Of a stretch of 64,000 nucleotides of DNA, positions 26,825 through 35,973 are shown in pieces. Under the pieces are notes generated by a model. That model searched no databases. It saw nothing but the letters and a program-made list of their open reading frames with translations, and had not been told where the DNA came from. A program made the position numbers and the translations under genes. Position 1 is the first letter of the stretch; each line of letters opens with the position of its first letter. Source of the DNA: Brumimicrobium sp033722555 (lineage in GTDB: Bacteria > Bacteroidota > Bacteroidia > Flavobacteriales_D > Crocinitomicaceae). The stretch spans positions 1-64,000 of the forward strand of contig JAWVYS010000013.1 in the NCBI GenBank assembly GCA_033722555.1. The letters are read 5' to 3'.

Positions 26825-29059
26825 TTATTTATCGGCTAATCCGGAAATAATGTCATTGAACGTTTTACTCGGACGCATGACCTCATATACTCGTTCGTAC
26901 GGAGGATTATAATAGCCTTTAATGTCGACCGATTTTCCCTGAATACTGTTTAATTCATCAACGATTTTATCTTCATTCTGTCGCAGCGATTTTGCCACTG
27001 GTTCGAATATGCTTTTCAATGATTTATCCTCGTTCTGCTGAGACAGTGCTTCAGCCCAGTAAAGAGCAAGGTAAAAATGACTTCCGCGGTTATCAAGTTC
27101 TCCTGCTTTACGTGAAGGAGACTTTCCTGAAGTTAGTAGCTCTACCGTTGCGTCGTCCAGCGTTTTTGAAAGAATTTCAGCTTTCTTGTTTCCTGACTTT
27201 TCACTGAGGTGTTCCAGTGAAACCGCAAGCGCAAGAAATTCTCCTAATGAATCCCAGCGAAGGTGGTTTTCTTCCAGGAGCTGCTGAACATGTTTGGGTG
27301 CCGAACCACCTGCGCCGGTTTCAAAAAGTCCTCCTCCATTCATTAAGGGAACAATAGACAACATTTTGGCACTGGTTCCGAGTTCTAGAATCGGAAAAAG
27401 ATCTGTCAGATAATCACGAAGTACGTTCCCTGTAACGCTGATTGTATTTTTACCTTCTTTTACCCTTTTTAAGGTATAATGAGTAGCCTCTGAGGGAGAC
27501 ATGATCTGAATATCAAGCCCTTCGGTCTCTAGATTATTAAGATGATCGTTAACCTTTTTAATAACTTGTGCGTCATGTGCTCTCTGCTTATCGAGCCAGA
27601 ATATTGCCGGGTCACCGGTAGCTTTCGCTCGTTTCACGGCAAGCTCTACCCAGTCCTTGATAGGCGCATCTTTTGCCTGACACATTCTCCAGATATCTCC
27701 TTTATCCACATCATGTTCGGTCAGGACGTTATCGTCTTCGTCTATAACCCTAACTTTTCCCGAAAAAGGAATTTCAAAGGTTTTATTGTGTGATCCGTAT
27801 TCTTCGGCTTTTTTTGCCATTAAACCAACATTGGAAACACTCCCCATGGTGGTTGGATCAAAAGCGCCGTGTTTTTTACAGAAATCAATTGTAGTCTGAT
27901 ACACTCCAGCATAACTGCTATCGGGAATGATCGCCTTTGTGTCTTGCTGATTGCCATCTTTGTTCCACATTTGTCCCGATGTTCTGATCATTGCCGGCAT
28001 AGAGGCATCGATTATAACATCACTTGGGATGTGAAGATTGGTAATTCCCTTGTCCGAGTTTACCATGGCCAGATCAGGTCCCTCTTCAAGTGAACGGTTA
28101 ATTTCTTTTTTTATCTCAGTTCTGTGTTTTTCAGGAATATCCTTCATTTTAGTAAGAAGGTCTCCCAGTCCATTATTGACATCTACTCCTGCAGCTTCAA
28201 GGACTTCACTGTATTTTTCAAAGAGCTCTTTGAAATAAACCTTAACCGCATGTCCGAAAATTATAGGATCTGATACCTTCATCATCGTGGCTTTCAAATG
28301 AAGGGAAAACAAAACTCCCTTCTCCTTTGCGTCTTTATACTGCTCTTCCAAAAATTTTATGAGCAATTTCTTACTCATAACACTGGCATCAATAATCTCT
28401 GATTCCTGGATTGCAAAAGGTTCTTTGAGTACTTTCGTTTTATTTTCTGAAACCAACTCTATTCGTACATTGGTTGCTTTTTTTAATGTCAGGGATTGTT
28501 CGTTATTGAAAAAATCGCCTTTACTCATTGTGGAAACATGTGTTTTGGAATCCGAACTCCATGCACCCATACTGTGGGGATGCTTACGCGCATATTCCTT
28601 TACCGCACGAGGTGCTCTTCTGTCTGAATTACCTTCTCTCAAAACCGGATTAACAGCACTCCCTTTAGCAACGTCGTATCTGGACTTAATCGATTTTTCA
28701 GCCTCATTTGCTGGTTCTTCGGGATAATCCGGAAGAGGGAAACCCTGTTCCTGAAGCTCCGAGATAGCTTTTTTCATTTGCGGAAGCGAGGCACTGATGT
28801 TTGGCAGTTTGATTATGTTTGCCTCTGGGTTTTTTACCAGGTTGCCCAGTTCTGACAGATCATCTGAAACTTTTTGATTTTCAGAGAGGATATCCGGAAA
28901 CTGTGCAAGTATCCGTGAGGCAAGGGAAATATCCTTTGTTTCAACAGAAACGCCACATGTATTCAAAAAAGCCCGGATTATCGGTAAAAACGAGTGAGTA
29001 GCAAGCATGGGAGCTTCATCCGTTTTGGTATAGATTATTTTTGAGAACTGATTTGACAT
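26825..29059 (-). CDS. NADP-dependent isocitrate dehydrogenase, monomeric type
   Basis: The length of 744 residues and the block AVNPVLREGNSDRRAP at 135-150 (with a preceding Ser at 134 in the isocitrate-binding region) identify the monomeric class of isocitrate dehydrogenase. This class is unrelated in size to the dimeric Icd. It converts isocitrate to 2-oxoglutarate with NADPH formation in the TCA cycle. It is a single-gene unit. A 12-base palindrome TTTTCGCGAAAA (29108-29119) lies about 50 bases upstream of the start and could be an operator. Confidence 0.96.
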   Translation of the reverse strand: MSNQFSKIIYTKTDEAPMLATHSFLPIIRAFLNTCGVSVETKDISLASRILAQFPDILSENQKVSDDLSELGNLVKNPEANIIKLPNISASLPQMKKAISELQEQGFPLPDYPEEPANEAEKSIKSRYDVAKGSAVNPVLREGNSDRRAPRAVKEYARKHPHSMGAWSSDSKTHVSTMSKGDFFNNEQSLTLKKATNVRIELVSENKTKVLKEPFAIQESEIIDASVMSKKLLIKFLEEQYKDAKEKGVLFSLHLKATMMKVSDPIIFGHAVKVYFKELFEKYSEVLEAAGVDVNNGLGDLLTKMKDIPEKHRTEIKKEINRSLEEGPDLAMVNSDKGITNLHIPSDVIIDASMPAMIRTSGQMWNKDGNQQDTKAIIPDSSYAGVYQTTIDFCKKHGAFDPTTMGSVSNVGLMAKKAEEYGSHNKTFEIPFSGKVRVIDEDDNVLTEHDVDKGDIWRMCQAKDAPIKDWVELAVKRAKATGDPAIFWLDKQRAHDAQVIKKVNDHLNNLETEGLDIQIMSPSEATHYTLKRVKEGKNTISVTGNVLRDYLTDLFPILELGTSAKMLSIVPLMNGGGLFETGAGGSAPKHVQQLLEENHLRWDSLGEFLALAVSLEHLSEKSGNKKAEILSKTLDDATVELLTSGKSPSRKAGELDNRGSHFYLALYWAEALSQQNEDKSLKSIFEPVAKSLRQNEDKIVDELNSIQGKSVDIKGYYNPPYERVYEVMRPSKTFNDIISGLADK

Positions 29060-29107
29060 GTAATAGACTTTTTCGAAACGTTATTTTTAATAATTATAAT
29101 CCTGTAT

Positions 29108-29119
29108 TTTTCGCGAAAA
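29108..29119. promoter_or_regulatory. 12-base palindrome upstream of isocitrate dehydrogenase gene
   Basis: TTTTCGCGAAAA is a perfect palindrome in the 131-base gap before the dehydrogenase gene. The symmetry would suit a dimeric regulator. There is no second copy in the gap, and chance cannot be excluded in AT-rich DNA. Confidence 0.3.
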
Positions 29120-29190
29120 TAGTAAATTTAAATAGATTAGACGGAAATCCACTAGTGGGTCTATAAGTTAAGAAACCGAATGCTGACACG

Positions 29191-30258
29191 TTACTTTTTG
29201 GAGTTTTCAAGAGAATGAATGAATTGTTGGCGCTGATGTTCCTTGGAAAACTTCGGATTTTTCACAATGTCTTGAACCAGAGAATCATGATTTTTTTCAA
29301 CTGAAATTAATGATTCACGATACGATTCAGCGTTGTAAAATATACATCCTGACTGAAAGTCTTCCCAAGATTTATATTCTTCGTGTATGAGGAGAGGAAT
29401 ATGATAAGAAAAAGCAACATTTATAGAACCTGGAATCTGTCTTGAAAAATATTCCTCTGAGCTTTTTGTATTTGGGTGAACCAGTGGTAGTATTACGTCT
29501 GTATTTTTCAGGTATGCATCAAAAGTGGGTTGATCCACAAAATGATCGAAGAGTTGCACACGGCTTTCCAGGCCTTCCTTTTTCAATGCTTTTTTAAACG
29601 ACTGAATATAGGTATCGTTTTGATCACTTTTTCCCAGAAAAATAAACCTGAAATGTTCAGGTGACTCAAGAGCCAAACGAGTAAAGGAATTAAGATCCTT
29701 TCTTCGGTTTTCTACTCCACCAATCAGGGTTATCCAAAATTCGTCTTCTCGTTTAGGCACTGTTTTATCAAAAATCGGGAAATCGAGTGGGTAGTATACG
29801 TGAAGATTCAACGAACCGGAATAATTTGCTTTTTTTACCAACGTATCGTTAAGAAGAAAATAATTTTTGACTTTCAGGGAGATGATCTTTTGTGTAAAGC
29901 TGCCTTCAAGTTTTTTTATCGTATGAAGTACACCGAAAAATTTCACTTTACGCCGTGAACTCAAAACAAGATTCCGAATATGTCCTCCCTGCGCCGTATT
30001 TAGAATGAGGGTAAAAATTTTTTCCTGACAGAGCCATTGATTGAATTTTTTGAGAATCAGAAAGTCTTGCCTCCCTTTACCGGTTAATTTTATTTCGTGG
30101 AAACCATCGAAGAGTTCCTGAAAATAAAGGTTTCTGTTAAAAATTTCCTTTGTTCCACAAAAAAACACCTCATAGCCGGCTTCCTTCAAGGATTTTAGCG
30201 GGGTAAGTATGCATTCATCATGACTACCCCCTATTTCCATTATTGCCGCTTTCCTCAT
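29191..30258 (-). CDS. GT-B fold glycosyltransferase-like protein
   Basis: This protein of 355 residues has the outline of a GT-B glycosyltransferase. An N-terminal half contains KSLKEAGYEVFFCG and LNTAQGGHIRNLVL, and a C-terminal half begins WITLIGGVENRRKDL near 180 followed by RFIFLGKSD. DVILPLVHP and the SSEEYFSRQIPGSINVAFSYHIPLL region lie where donor-site residues normally fall. The classic EX7E spacing is not obvious. It stands apart from the glycan cluster and about 75 bases downstream of pxpC. Assignment to a family is tentative. Confidence 0.7.
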   Translation of the reverse strand: MRKAAIMEIGGSHDECILTPLKSLKEAGYEVFFCGTKEIFNRNLYFQELFDGFHEIKLTGKGRQDFLILKKFNQWLCQEKIFTLILNTAQGGHIRNLVLSSRRKVKFFGVLHTIKKLEGSFTQKIISLKVKNYFLLNDTLVKKANYSGSLNLHVYYPLDFPIFDKTVPKREDEFWITLIGGVENRRKDLNSFTRLALESPEHFRFIFLGKSDQNDTYIQSFKKALKKEGLESRVQLFDHFVDQPTFDAYLKNTDVILPLVHPNTKSSEEYFSRQIPGSINVAFSYHIPLLIHEEYKSWEDFQSGCIFYNAESYRESLISVEKNHDSLVQDIVKNPKFSKEHQRQQFIHSLENSKK

Positions 30259-30333
30259 CTCAAAATTCCTGCTTGCTTTAATTAAGCGTATAAAGTTAAT
30301 TTTATTTTGAGAGTTCCCGGAAAAGATACCAAC

Positions 30334-31176
30334 CTAATTGTTTAGGAGGTCGAACTGTAGTTTCTGACCAGGTCTTTTTTGAGCGATTTTATTAATGGAT
30401 TCATCAGGTAATTTGAGAACACGACTATATCCGCCGGTGGTTTGAGCGTCCCGCATCAAAACCATTATTTTGCCGGAAGGAGAAACCTGAACCGTTCCTG
30501 GTCTCACAGGAGAAGTCACGATTTCACCGCCCTCAATACTTTCACCATGGTTGAGTTGCAAACTCATTCTATTGCTGCTTTTATCCACTATGAATTCTGT
30601 ATGCAGGATCTTTTCCCTGCTAGATTCAGAAAGAAAATAAAATTCAGGACCCTTAAATGCGGGTATTTTCTTCTCTTCTTTTTCGGCATATCCTATTTTT
30701 GTGAAGGTAGAGGGTAATTTGTCCTGTTTACCCGTTTTAAATGTATCTCCATTTTTCAGAGCAAAATCCGGAGTGAGAGGAGAATAATGACTGGCGCTAT
30801 TAAGTATTTTCTTCATTTTTATTCCGTTTCTAAAACCAATATAACCATACATTCCCTTACGGGCGTGCCCTATTTTCAAGACACTGTTCTTGCGCACAAA
30901 GACTCGTTTGTACGGACCGATTTTATTACCATCAAGAGTACACTCTCCCACTGCGCCCGTCAAAACGATATAGGTGTTCTGATCGAAGAACAGTTCGGGT
31001 CCTTTGAGTACATACTCCAGAACAGGTGCGTTGGGATCGTTTTCAAGAATATGATTTGCCATCTCCATCGACTGATGGTCCATTGCTCCGCTCACCGGAA
31101 TGCCTTGATCCCTGAAACCGAATCGGCCAAAATCCTGAATACTCGTATGTAAACCCGTGCTGATAACCTTTATCAT
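30334..31176 (-). CDS. pxpC: 5-oxoprolinase subunit PxpC (biotin-dependent carboxyltransferase-like)
   Basis: This protein of 280 residues belongs to the KipA/AHS2 family. It shows the family opening ISTGLHTSIQDFGRFGFRDQGIPVSGAMD and the closing MVLMRDAQTTGGYSRVLKL. Together with PxpA and PxpB it forms the ATP-dependent prokaryotic 5-oxoprolinase that opens 5-oxoproline (pyroglutamate) to glutamate. The start overlaps the pxpB stop as ATGA, so the last two subunits are translationally coupled. No biotin site is expected despite the family name. Confidence 0.94.
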   Translation of the reverse strand: MIKVISTGLHTSIQDFGRFGFRDQGIPVSGAMDHQSMEMANHILENDPNAPVLEYVLKGPELFFDQNTYIVLTGAVGECTLDGNKIGPYKRVFVRKNSVLKIGHARKGMYGYIGFRNGIKMKKILNSASHYSPLTPDFALKNGDTFKTGKQDKLPSTFTKIGYAEKEEKKIPAFKGPEFYFLSESSREKILHTEFIVDKSSNRMSLQLNHGESIEGGEIVTSPVRPGTVQVSPSGKIMVLMRDAQTTGGYSRVLKLPDESINKIAQKRPGQKLQFDLLNN

Positions 31177-31901
31177 TTCTTCGTTTTTTTTTCAATGCTG
31201 TAGTTGCCATTTTTAACCCGTTTTTCAATGCTGTGGTATTCTTCCAGTTCAATAGGACGGAAACGAATATAATTGCCGGCTCGAAGCACTACTGGATTTT
31301 TCTTTTTGGCATCGAAGAGTTTTAAAGGCGTTCTGCCAATGATGTTCCACCCACCCGGAGAATCGATGGTGTAAATGCCTGTTTGTTTACCGGCTATTCC
31401 TACAGCACCTGCCGGCACCTTTTTACTGGGTGTTTTCTTTCTGGGGAAAGCTATTTTTGGATTCAACCCCCCGAGATAAGGAAAGCCGGGTAAAAAGCCC
31501 AAAAAGAATATGGGATAGAGTACATCGCTATGTAATTCTCTAAACTTTTCACGGGTTATTTCTTTTTGCTCACAGAGTCTTTTGAGATCAGGGCCGAAAT
31601 TTTCGTTGTAGCAAACAGGAATATCGTATATCTGTGTTGGAAAAGACTTTTTATCAAATGTGAGCCTCTCGGTTTTAACAGCGAGTTGCTCCATAAGTCT
31701 CTGAACATTCACTTTTTCCTTAAGATAAACTGCGATTTCATTAAAACCGTAGTTTGTTTCAGTGATGTAATCGGCAAATTCATTTTTAATGAAGTCGTTT
31801 GCAAGCCGGACACACCAAGACGTGTTTTCATCGATGTTGTGTTCCCAGCTCAATAATATTGCTGAGGTTCCAAAGGGATATATTTTAGGTGCTGAACTCA
31901 T
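31173..31901 (-). CDS. pxpB: 5-oxoprolinase subunit PxpB (KipI/AHS1 family)
   Basis: This protein of 242 residues ends in the cyclophilin-like KipI fold. The signature stretch runs from FLPGFPYLGGLNP through PAGAVGIAGKQTGIYTIDSPGGWNIIGRTPLKLFD. PxpB partners PxpC and PxpA in 5-oxoproline hydrolysis. The homologue KipI also inhibits a sporulation kinase in Bacillus, a role with no basis here. The start overlaps the pxpA stop in ATGA, and the stop overlaps pxpC. Confidence 0.94.
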   Translation of the reverse strand: MSSAPKIYPFGTSAILLSWEHNIDENTSWCVRLANDFIKNEFADYITETNYGFNEIAVYLKEKVNVQRLMEQLAVKTERLTFDKKSFPTQIYDIPVCYNENFGPDLKRLCEQKEITREKFRELHSDVLYPIFFLGFLPGFPYLGGLNPKIAFPRKKTPSKKVPAGAVGIAGKQTGIYTIDSPGGWNIIGRTPLKLFDAKKKNPVVLRAGNYIRFRPIELEEYHSIEKRVKNGNYSIEKKTKK

Positions 31902-32638
31902 TCAATCTTTATTCCATTTTTGTTAGCCCTGTTTCTTATGTGCTTAAGAATAGCCACAGCATTGGGATGGTCTCCATGGATGCAACACGTTTTTGCAATT
32001 AATTTTTTTTTAACCTTTTCAATGGTAACCACTTTGTTTTCAACACTTATGCTATAGAATTGTTCCCAGGCTTTTTCCGGCTCGTGATGAAGTGCCAGAG
32101 GAGATTCTCTTGAAAGAAGCTTCAAATTTGCCGTATATGCCCTGTCAATAAACGCCTCACTATAGCAATCAAATGTTCTTTCAGCCATTCTAAAAAGAAC
32201 AGAACCGTAAGGCACGAATAGTATTCCCCTAAAACGGAAATCTTTGATTGTGTCAAGAAAAATATCGGCAGTTTTTTTATCACTGGCAGCCTGATGATAT
32301 AATGCCCCGTGCAGCTTTATGTGATTGATATCAATTCCTTCGGAATCTGCAACTTTCAGAAAGGAGTGAAGCTGTTCTCTTAAAGACCGGTGCAGTTCAT
32401 CAGGACTTATATCAGGTATTTTACGACCAAAATGTATCCTATCGGGGTAAGAAGGATGAACCCCGATTTTAACCTGACAATTCTTTGCAAGACGAATAGT
32501 TTTCCGGATGGTTTTCTCATTTCCAGCATGGCCACCGGCCGCAATGTTGCATGAGGAAATAAGGGGCATAAGCGCCTCATCATTAGCGGCGCCCTCACCA
32601 AGGTCGCAATTGATGTCCATTACTTTCATCTCATCCAT
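31898..32638 (-). CDS. pxpA: 5-oxoprolinase subunit PxpA (LamB/YcsF family)
   Basis: This protein of 246 residues belongs to the LamB/YcsF family. Near the N-terminus it has MDINCDLGEG, then SCNIAAGGHAGNEKTIRKT, then IKIGVHPSYPDR-like and HIKLHGALYHQAASD blocks, with CIHGDHPNAVAILKHIR near the end. It is the promoter-proximal gene of pxpABC. Three in-frame ATG codons (32638, 32629, 32620) are possible starts; the family begins close to the ATG at 32629 or 32620. The overlaps with pxpB and pxpC point to equal synthesis of the three subunits. Confidence 0.94.
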   Translation of the reverse strand: MDEMKVMDINCDLGEGAANDEALMPLISSCNIAAGGHAGNEKTIRKTIRLAKNCQVKIGVHPSYPDRIHFGRKIPDISPDELHRSLREQLHSFLKVADSEGIDINHIKLHGALYHQAASDKKTADIFLDTIKDFRFRGILFVPYGSVLFRMAERTFDCYSEAFIDRAYTANLKLLSRESPLALHHEPEKAWEQFYSISVENKVVTIEKVKKKLIAKTCCIHGDHPNAVAILKHIRNRANKNGIKIE

Positions 32639-32649
32639 TCGTATAATAT

Positions 32650-32674
32650 AACGAAATTTATTGAGAACGAAATT
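32650..32674. promoter_or_regulatory. direct repeats upstream of pxpA
   Basis: Two identical copies of AACGAAATT (32650-32658 and 32666-32674) lie 16 bases apart start to start, within about 40 bases of the pxpA start. Tandem sites at this spacing could bind a regulator. No regulator gene is next to the operon, and this is a weak inference from a short repeat. Confidence 0.3.
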
Positions 32675-32768
32675 ATGAGAAGTGAAGGGGGCTCGATCCT
32701 TTAATGTTCTTCAGAGCGATTAAAAGAATTGGAAAAACAGCGGGAATCTTATTTGGGTCATTTAAGTT

Positions 32769-33464
32769 TTACAAACGATTGACCACAGCATCGTGTTTTT
32801 CTGAAAGGAACTGATCCAGAAGTTTGGCCACCTCCTGCGGAGAACGTAATTCGTTGTTTTCTTTCAGTTGAACAAAATGCTGTTTACCCGAGAAATTTCT
32901 TTCTTCAGAATTTCTGATACTCTTTTGCATGTTTGTGTCGACAATACCCGGGGCAATACTGTAAACCCGTGTATTCTTATTTAACTCGTCTATTTCTGCT
33001 GCTAAGGTTTGTGCGAACATATCAATTGCTGCTTTTGAAGAACAGTAAGCAGCCCAGGACGGAACGGGACGTTGAGCGGCTCCTGAACTTATAAAAACAA
33101 CAGCGTCTACTTGATCGAACCCCGCGTGTTGTATTACACAACTCGTAAGAAACTGAGGCGCAACCAGATTAACTAATGCCAGATCTGCGTAATGGGTAAG
33201 CGTCTGTTCATTAGACCGTTTGATGTCTCCAATAACCCCTGCATTATTAATTAAGGTAACAGGCTTATCCGACTGACTGATATAACTAGCAAGATCTAGA
33301 TCGTGCATCTGCTGCCTTTCAGTAAAATCGCACTTTAAAAAGGTGAAATTTTCGTGGCTGATGTCATTTCTACGAGAGATACCGATAACCTTTTCTCCCT
33401 TTTCTAAATAATATTCCGCAATGGCTTTTCCTATTCCTGTTGATGTTCCGGTTATTATATACAT
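32769..33464 (-). CDS. SDR family NAD(P)-dependent oxidoreductase
   Basis: A classical short-chain dehydrogenase of 231 residues. It shows the cofactor loop TGTSTGIG at 5-12, NNAG at 73-76, the catalytic Ser at about 126-127, and Tyr140-x3-Lys144 in YCSSK. The overall pattern resembles sepiapterin or benzil reductases. The start overlaps the stop of the upstream gene (TAATG), so it is the last gene of a three-gene unit with metB-like and ktrA-like genes. The substrate is unknown. Confidence 0.92.
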   Translation of the reverse strand: MYIITGTSTGIGKAIAEYYLEKGEKVIGISRRNDISHENFTFLKCDFTERQQMHDLDLASYISQSDKPVTLINNAGVIGDIKRSNEQTLTHYADLALVNLVAPQFLTSCVIQHAGFDQVDAVVFISSGAAQRPVPSWAAYCSSKAAIDMFAQTLAAEIDELNKNTRVYSIAPGIVDTNMQKSIRNSEERNFSGKQHFVQLKENNELRSPQEVAKLLDQFLSEKHDAVVNRL

Positions 33465-34162
33465 TACATTTCATTTACATCAATAAAACGCTGGACATGT
33501 TTTGCGGTTCCAAAAACTACAAGGGTATCGCGGGATTCTATGATAGTGTCGCTGTTTGGAACTCCGATAACGTGTTGTTCCACTTCATACTGACCTTTTT
33601 TCTTGATATCATATTCCCGCTTCATTGTAACCAGCGTTAACTGATATTTATTTCTAAAATCTATATCTTCTATGGATCTGTTCAATGTTCCTTTAGGCGG
33701 CTTGATTTCTGCGATCTCGTAATCGTCCGGAAGCTGAAGAAAGGAAAGAATGGATGGGTTGAGTAGTTTTTCTCTGATCACAAAAGCAACCTCATCTTCG
33801 GGAGTCAAAATCTCTTTGATACCTATTTTCTCCAGTATAAGGCGCTGATCATTACCGCTTGCCCGCGCAATTATTCGCTTTACTCCAAGGTCGAGCAGAT
33901 GGACCGAAGTCAATACCGTCGCCTCAAAATTTTCTCCGATTGCCACCACGGCAGCATCCATTTCCTGAATGTTCTGAGAGGCAAGAGCCTTGGAATCAGT
34001 TGTGTCCAAGGTGACAGCGAAAGCGACGTCATCTTTTATGTTTTCTATTTTCTCTTCTGAAACGTCGAAGGCGAAAACCTGAGCACCCCTTTCTGCCAGT
34101 CTTAGTGCGATGGTAGAACCATACTTTCCAACTCCGATAACTGCAAACTTACTGAATCCCAT
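33464..34162 (-). CDS. TrkA/KtrA family potassium channel regulatory (RCK) protein
   Basis: This protein of 232 residues combines an RCK_N Rossmann domain (GVGKYGSTIALRLAERG near 8-25, AFDVSEEKIE near 33-42) with a TrkA_C domain in the last 85 residues. Such proteins gate the membrane partner KtrB or TrkH in response to nucleotides or c-di-AMP. No such channel gene lies in the window, which is unusual since they are often adjacent. It begins 9 bases after the trans-sulfuration gene. Confidence 0.92.
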   Translation of the reverse strand: MGFSKFAVIGVGKYGSTIALRLAERGAQVFAFDVSEEKIENIKDDVAFAVTLDTTDSKALASQNIQEMDAAVVAIGENFEATVLTSVHLLDLGVKRIIARASGNDQRLILEKIGIKEILTPEDEVAFVIREKLLNPSILSFLQLPDDYEIAEIKPPKGTLNRSIEDIDFRNKYQLTLVTMKREYDIKKKGQYEVEQHVIGVPNSDTIIESRDTLVVFGTAKHVQRFIDVNEM

Positions 34163-34171
34163 TTTTTCTAC

Positions 34172-35329
34172 TTATTGAGCCAAGGCTTGTTCTACATCTT
34201 TTATTAAATCTTCACTATCTTCAATACCCACGCTTAACCGCATTAAAGAATCGACAATTCCTGCTTTTATTCTTTCCGAAGAGGGAATTGCCGCATGGGT
34301 CATTGTGGCCGGATGGCTGACGAGAGACTCTACTCCCCCAAGTGATTCTGCGAGAGAAAAAATTCGAAGCTTTTCCATCACAGTGTTCGCTTCTGAAATA
34401 TTATTTCCTTTCAGTGAAAAGGAAATCATTCCTCCGAATCCACGCATTTGCTTTTTGGCGATAGCATGATTTGGATGTTCTTCCAATCCTGGCCAATAAA
34501 CATTTTCTACTCGCGGATGAGACTGAAGGAAGCGCGCCATTTTTTCACCGTTTTCGCAGTGTCGCTGCATTCTTAGATGCAGTGTTTTTATTCCTCTGAG
34601 GACAAGAAAACAATCCATAGGAGCCGGTATTGCTCCCGAACTGTTCTGAATTCGATACATGTCCTGTGCTATTTTTTCGTCTGAAGTAACGAGAGCACCC
34701 ATAACCACATCTGAATGTCCTCCAAGATATTTTGTGACGGAGTGCATTACGATATCCGCCCCAAGGTCCAACGGGTTTTGAAGATAGGGAGTAGCAAACG
34801 TATTGTCCACTGCCAGGGTTATTTCGTGATTTTTCGCAATGGCTGCCAACTCGCGAATGTCAATGATTTTCATCATCGGATTTGTAGGGGTTTCGGCCCA
34901 GATGAGTCGGGTCTTATCATTCAATGTGGATCTTACTTCCGTGAGATCACTCATATCCACAAAGTGAAACTTGATTCCGAACTTCTGAAAAATTCCGGTG
35001 AAAATACGATAAGAACCTCCGTATAAATCACTTGTAGCGACAACCTCATCTCCCGGACTCAACATTTTCAGCACGCAGTCTACAGCTGCCATTCCGCTTC
35101 CGAAACAAACTCCATACTTACCGTTTTCAAGAGCAGCCAGGGCTTTTTGTAAAGCGTTTCGGGTTGGATTGAGCGTACGTGAATATTGATACCCTTTATG
35201 TTCTCCGACTTTTTCCTGTATATATGTGGTTGTTTGATAAATAGGCGTCATTATTGCTCCGGTGGCAGGGTCGGGTTCAACCCCTGCATGTATTGCCTTT
35301 GTATCGAATTTCATGTCTTCTTCGATCAT
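34172..35329 (-). CDS. trans-sulfuration family PLP-dependent enzyme (cystathionine gamma-synthase/lyase)
   Basis: This Cys/Met metabolism PLP enzyme of 385 residues carries the Schiff-base lysine at about 200 in HSVTKYLGGHSDVV. Other family blocks are the phosphate-binding YQYSRTLNPTRNALQ, GSGMAAVDCVL near 78-87, and the C-terminal SLAESLGGVESLVSHPATMTHA. Cystathionine gamma-synthase and gamma-lyase cannot be told apart by eye. The second ATG (35314) gives the usual family start MKFDTKAIHAG and may be the true one. It heads a unit with the RCK and SDR genes and has a well-formed promoter. Confidence 0.93.
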   Translation of the reverse strand: MIEEDMKFDTKAIHAGVEPDPATGAIMTPIYQTTTYIQEKVGEHKGYQYSRTLNPTRNALQKALAALENGKYGVCFGSGMAAVDCVLKMLSPGDEVVATSDLYGGSYRIFTGIFQKFGIKFHFVDMSDLTEVRSTLNDKTRLIWAETPTNPMMKIIDIRELAAIAKNHEITLAVDNTFATPYLQNPLDLGADIVMHSVTKYLGGHSDVVMGALVTSDEKIAQDMYRIQNSSGAIPAPMDCFLVLRGIKTLHLRMQRHCENGEKMARFLQSHPRVENVYWPGLEEHPNHAIAKKQMRGFGGMISFSLKGNNISEANTVMEKLRIFSLAESLGGVESLVSHPATMTHAAIPSSERIKAGIVDSLMRLSVGIEDSEDLIKDVEQALAQ

Positions 35330-35377
35330 AATTTTGACAATTTATTTTCCGAAAATGCCGATTCCTCCATTTCGATA

Positions 35378-35408
35378 CAAATGTAATCCAATAGAAGGAC
35401 TTTTTCAA
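35378..35408 (-). promoter_or_regulatory. Bacteroidota-type promoter of the trans-sulfuration gene
   Basis: On the minus strand TTG (35408 to 35406) is followed, after exactly 20 bases, by TACATTTG (35385 to 35378), a full match to TAnnTTTG. This is the best formed coding-gene promoter I found in the window. Confidence 0.6.
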
Positions 35409-35482
35409 TATTTGGAACCCGAACTTAACAAGGGTTAAATCGTATCTCAGAACAAAAAGAATTCTTCACGAAACTAAAACCT

Positions 35483-35490
35483 TATATTTG
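35483..35490 (+). promoter_or_regulatory. -7 element upstream of the cupin gene
   Basis: TATATTTG is a perfect match to TAnnTTTG, 19 bases before the ATG. There is no clear TTG at the standard spacing. Confidence 0.45.
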
Positions 35491-35509
35491 TTAGGCAAAC
35501 TCATAGATT

Positions 35510-35917
35510 ATGAAGATATTCGGTTTTTTTGCAAGCCTCTTGTTTTTGATCTTTCATTTCACTTCCCTTGGACAGGATTTGAAGAATATTAAAGAAAAAC
35601 TACCTGATGCAGAGTATGAAAACATTCTCGTGGTTAAACTGGACGGTGATGAACGATGCACACAATTTTTGATCTGGGTGAAAGACACCGTCAGAACACA
35701 TAAACACGCTGTGCACAGTGAGTCAATTTACGTTCTTGAAGGGGAAGGTATTTTTTATTTCAACAATGAGGTTAAAAAGATCAGGGAAGGAGACTTTGTT
35801 TTTATTCCCGCAAACACCTGGCACTCAGTAAAAGTCACTTCCGAAGTGCCCCTGAAAGTCCTCTCCAATCAGTCGCCTGAATTCAAAGGCGAGGACAGAA
35901 TTTTTCCGGATGAATGA
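35510..35917 (+). CDS. secreted cupin-domain protein
   Basis: This protein of 135 residues has a predicted signal peptide (1-22, ending SLGQ) followed by a single cupin barrel. Motif 1 is visible as HKHAVHSESIYVLEGEG near 64-80, and motif 2 as GDFVFIPANTWHSV near 99-112, giving the usual two His, one Glu and one final His metal ligands. Export to the periplasm is notable because most small cupins are cytoplasmic. It lies 56 bases before a histidine kinase gene and might be part of the same unit. Function unknown. Confidence 0.85.
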   Translation: MKIFGFFASLLFLIFHFTSLGQDLKNIKEKLPDAEYENILVVKLDGDERCTQFLIWVKDTVRTHKHAVHSESIYVLEGEGIFYFNNEVKKIREGDFVFIPANTWHSVKVTSEVPLKVLSNQSPEFKGEDRIFPDE

Positions 35918-35973
35918 GTGTCTGTTAGATTATCCCGAAGAAATTTCTAACTTTCCGGGGATATTTTACAGGA

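Noticed and set aside
29149..29158. CCACTAGTGG palindrome downstream of the 29191 glycosyltransferase gene
   Set aside because: Too short and not followed by a T run on the relevant strand, so it is not called a terminator.
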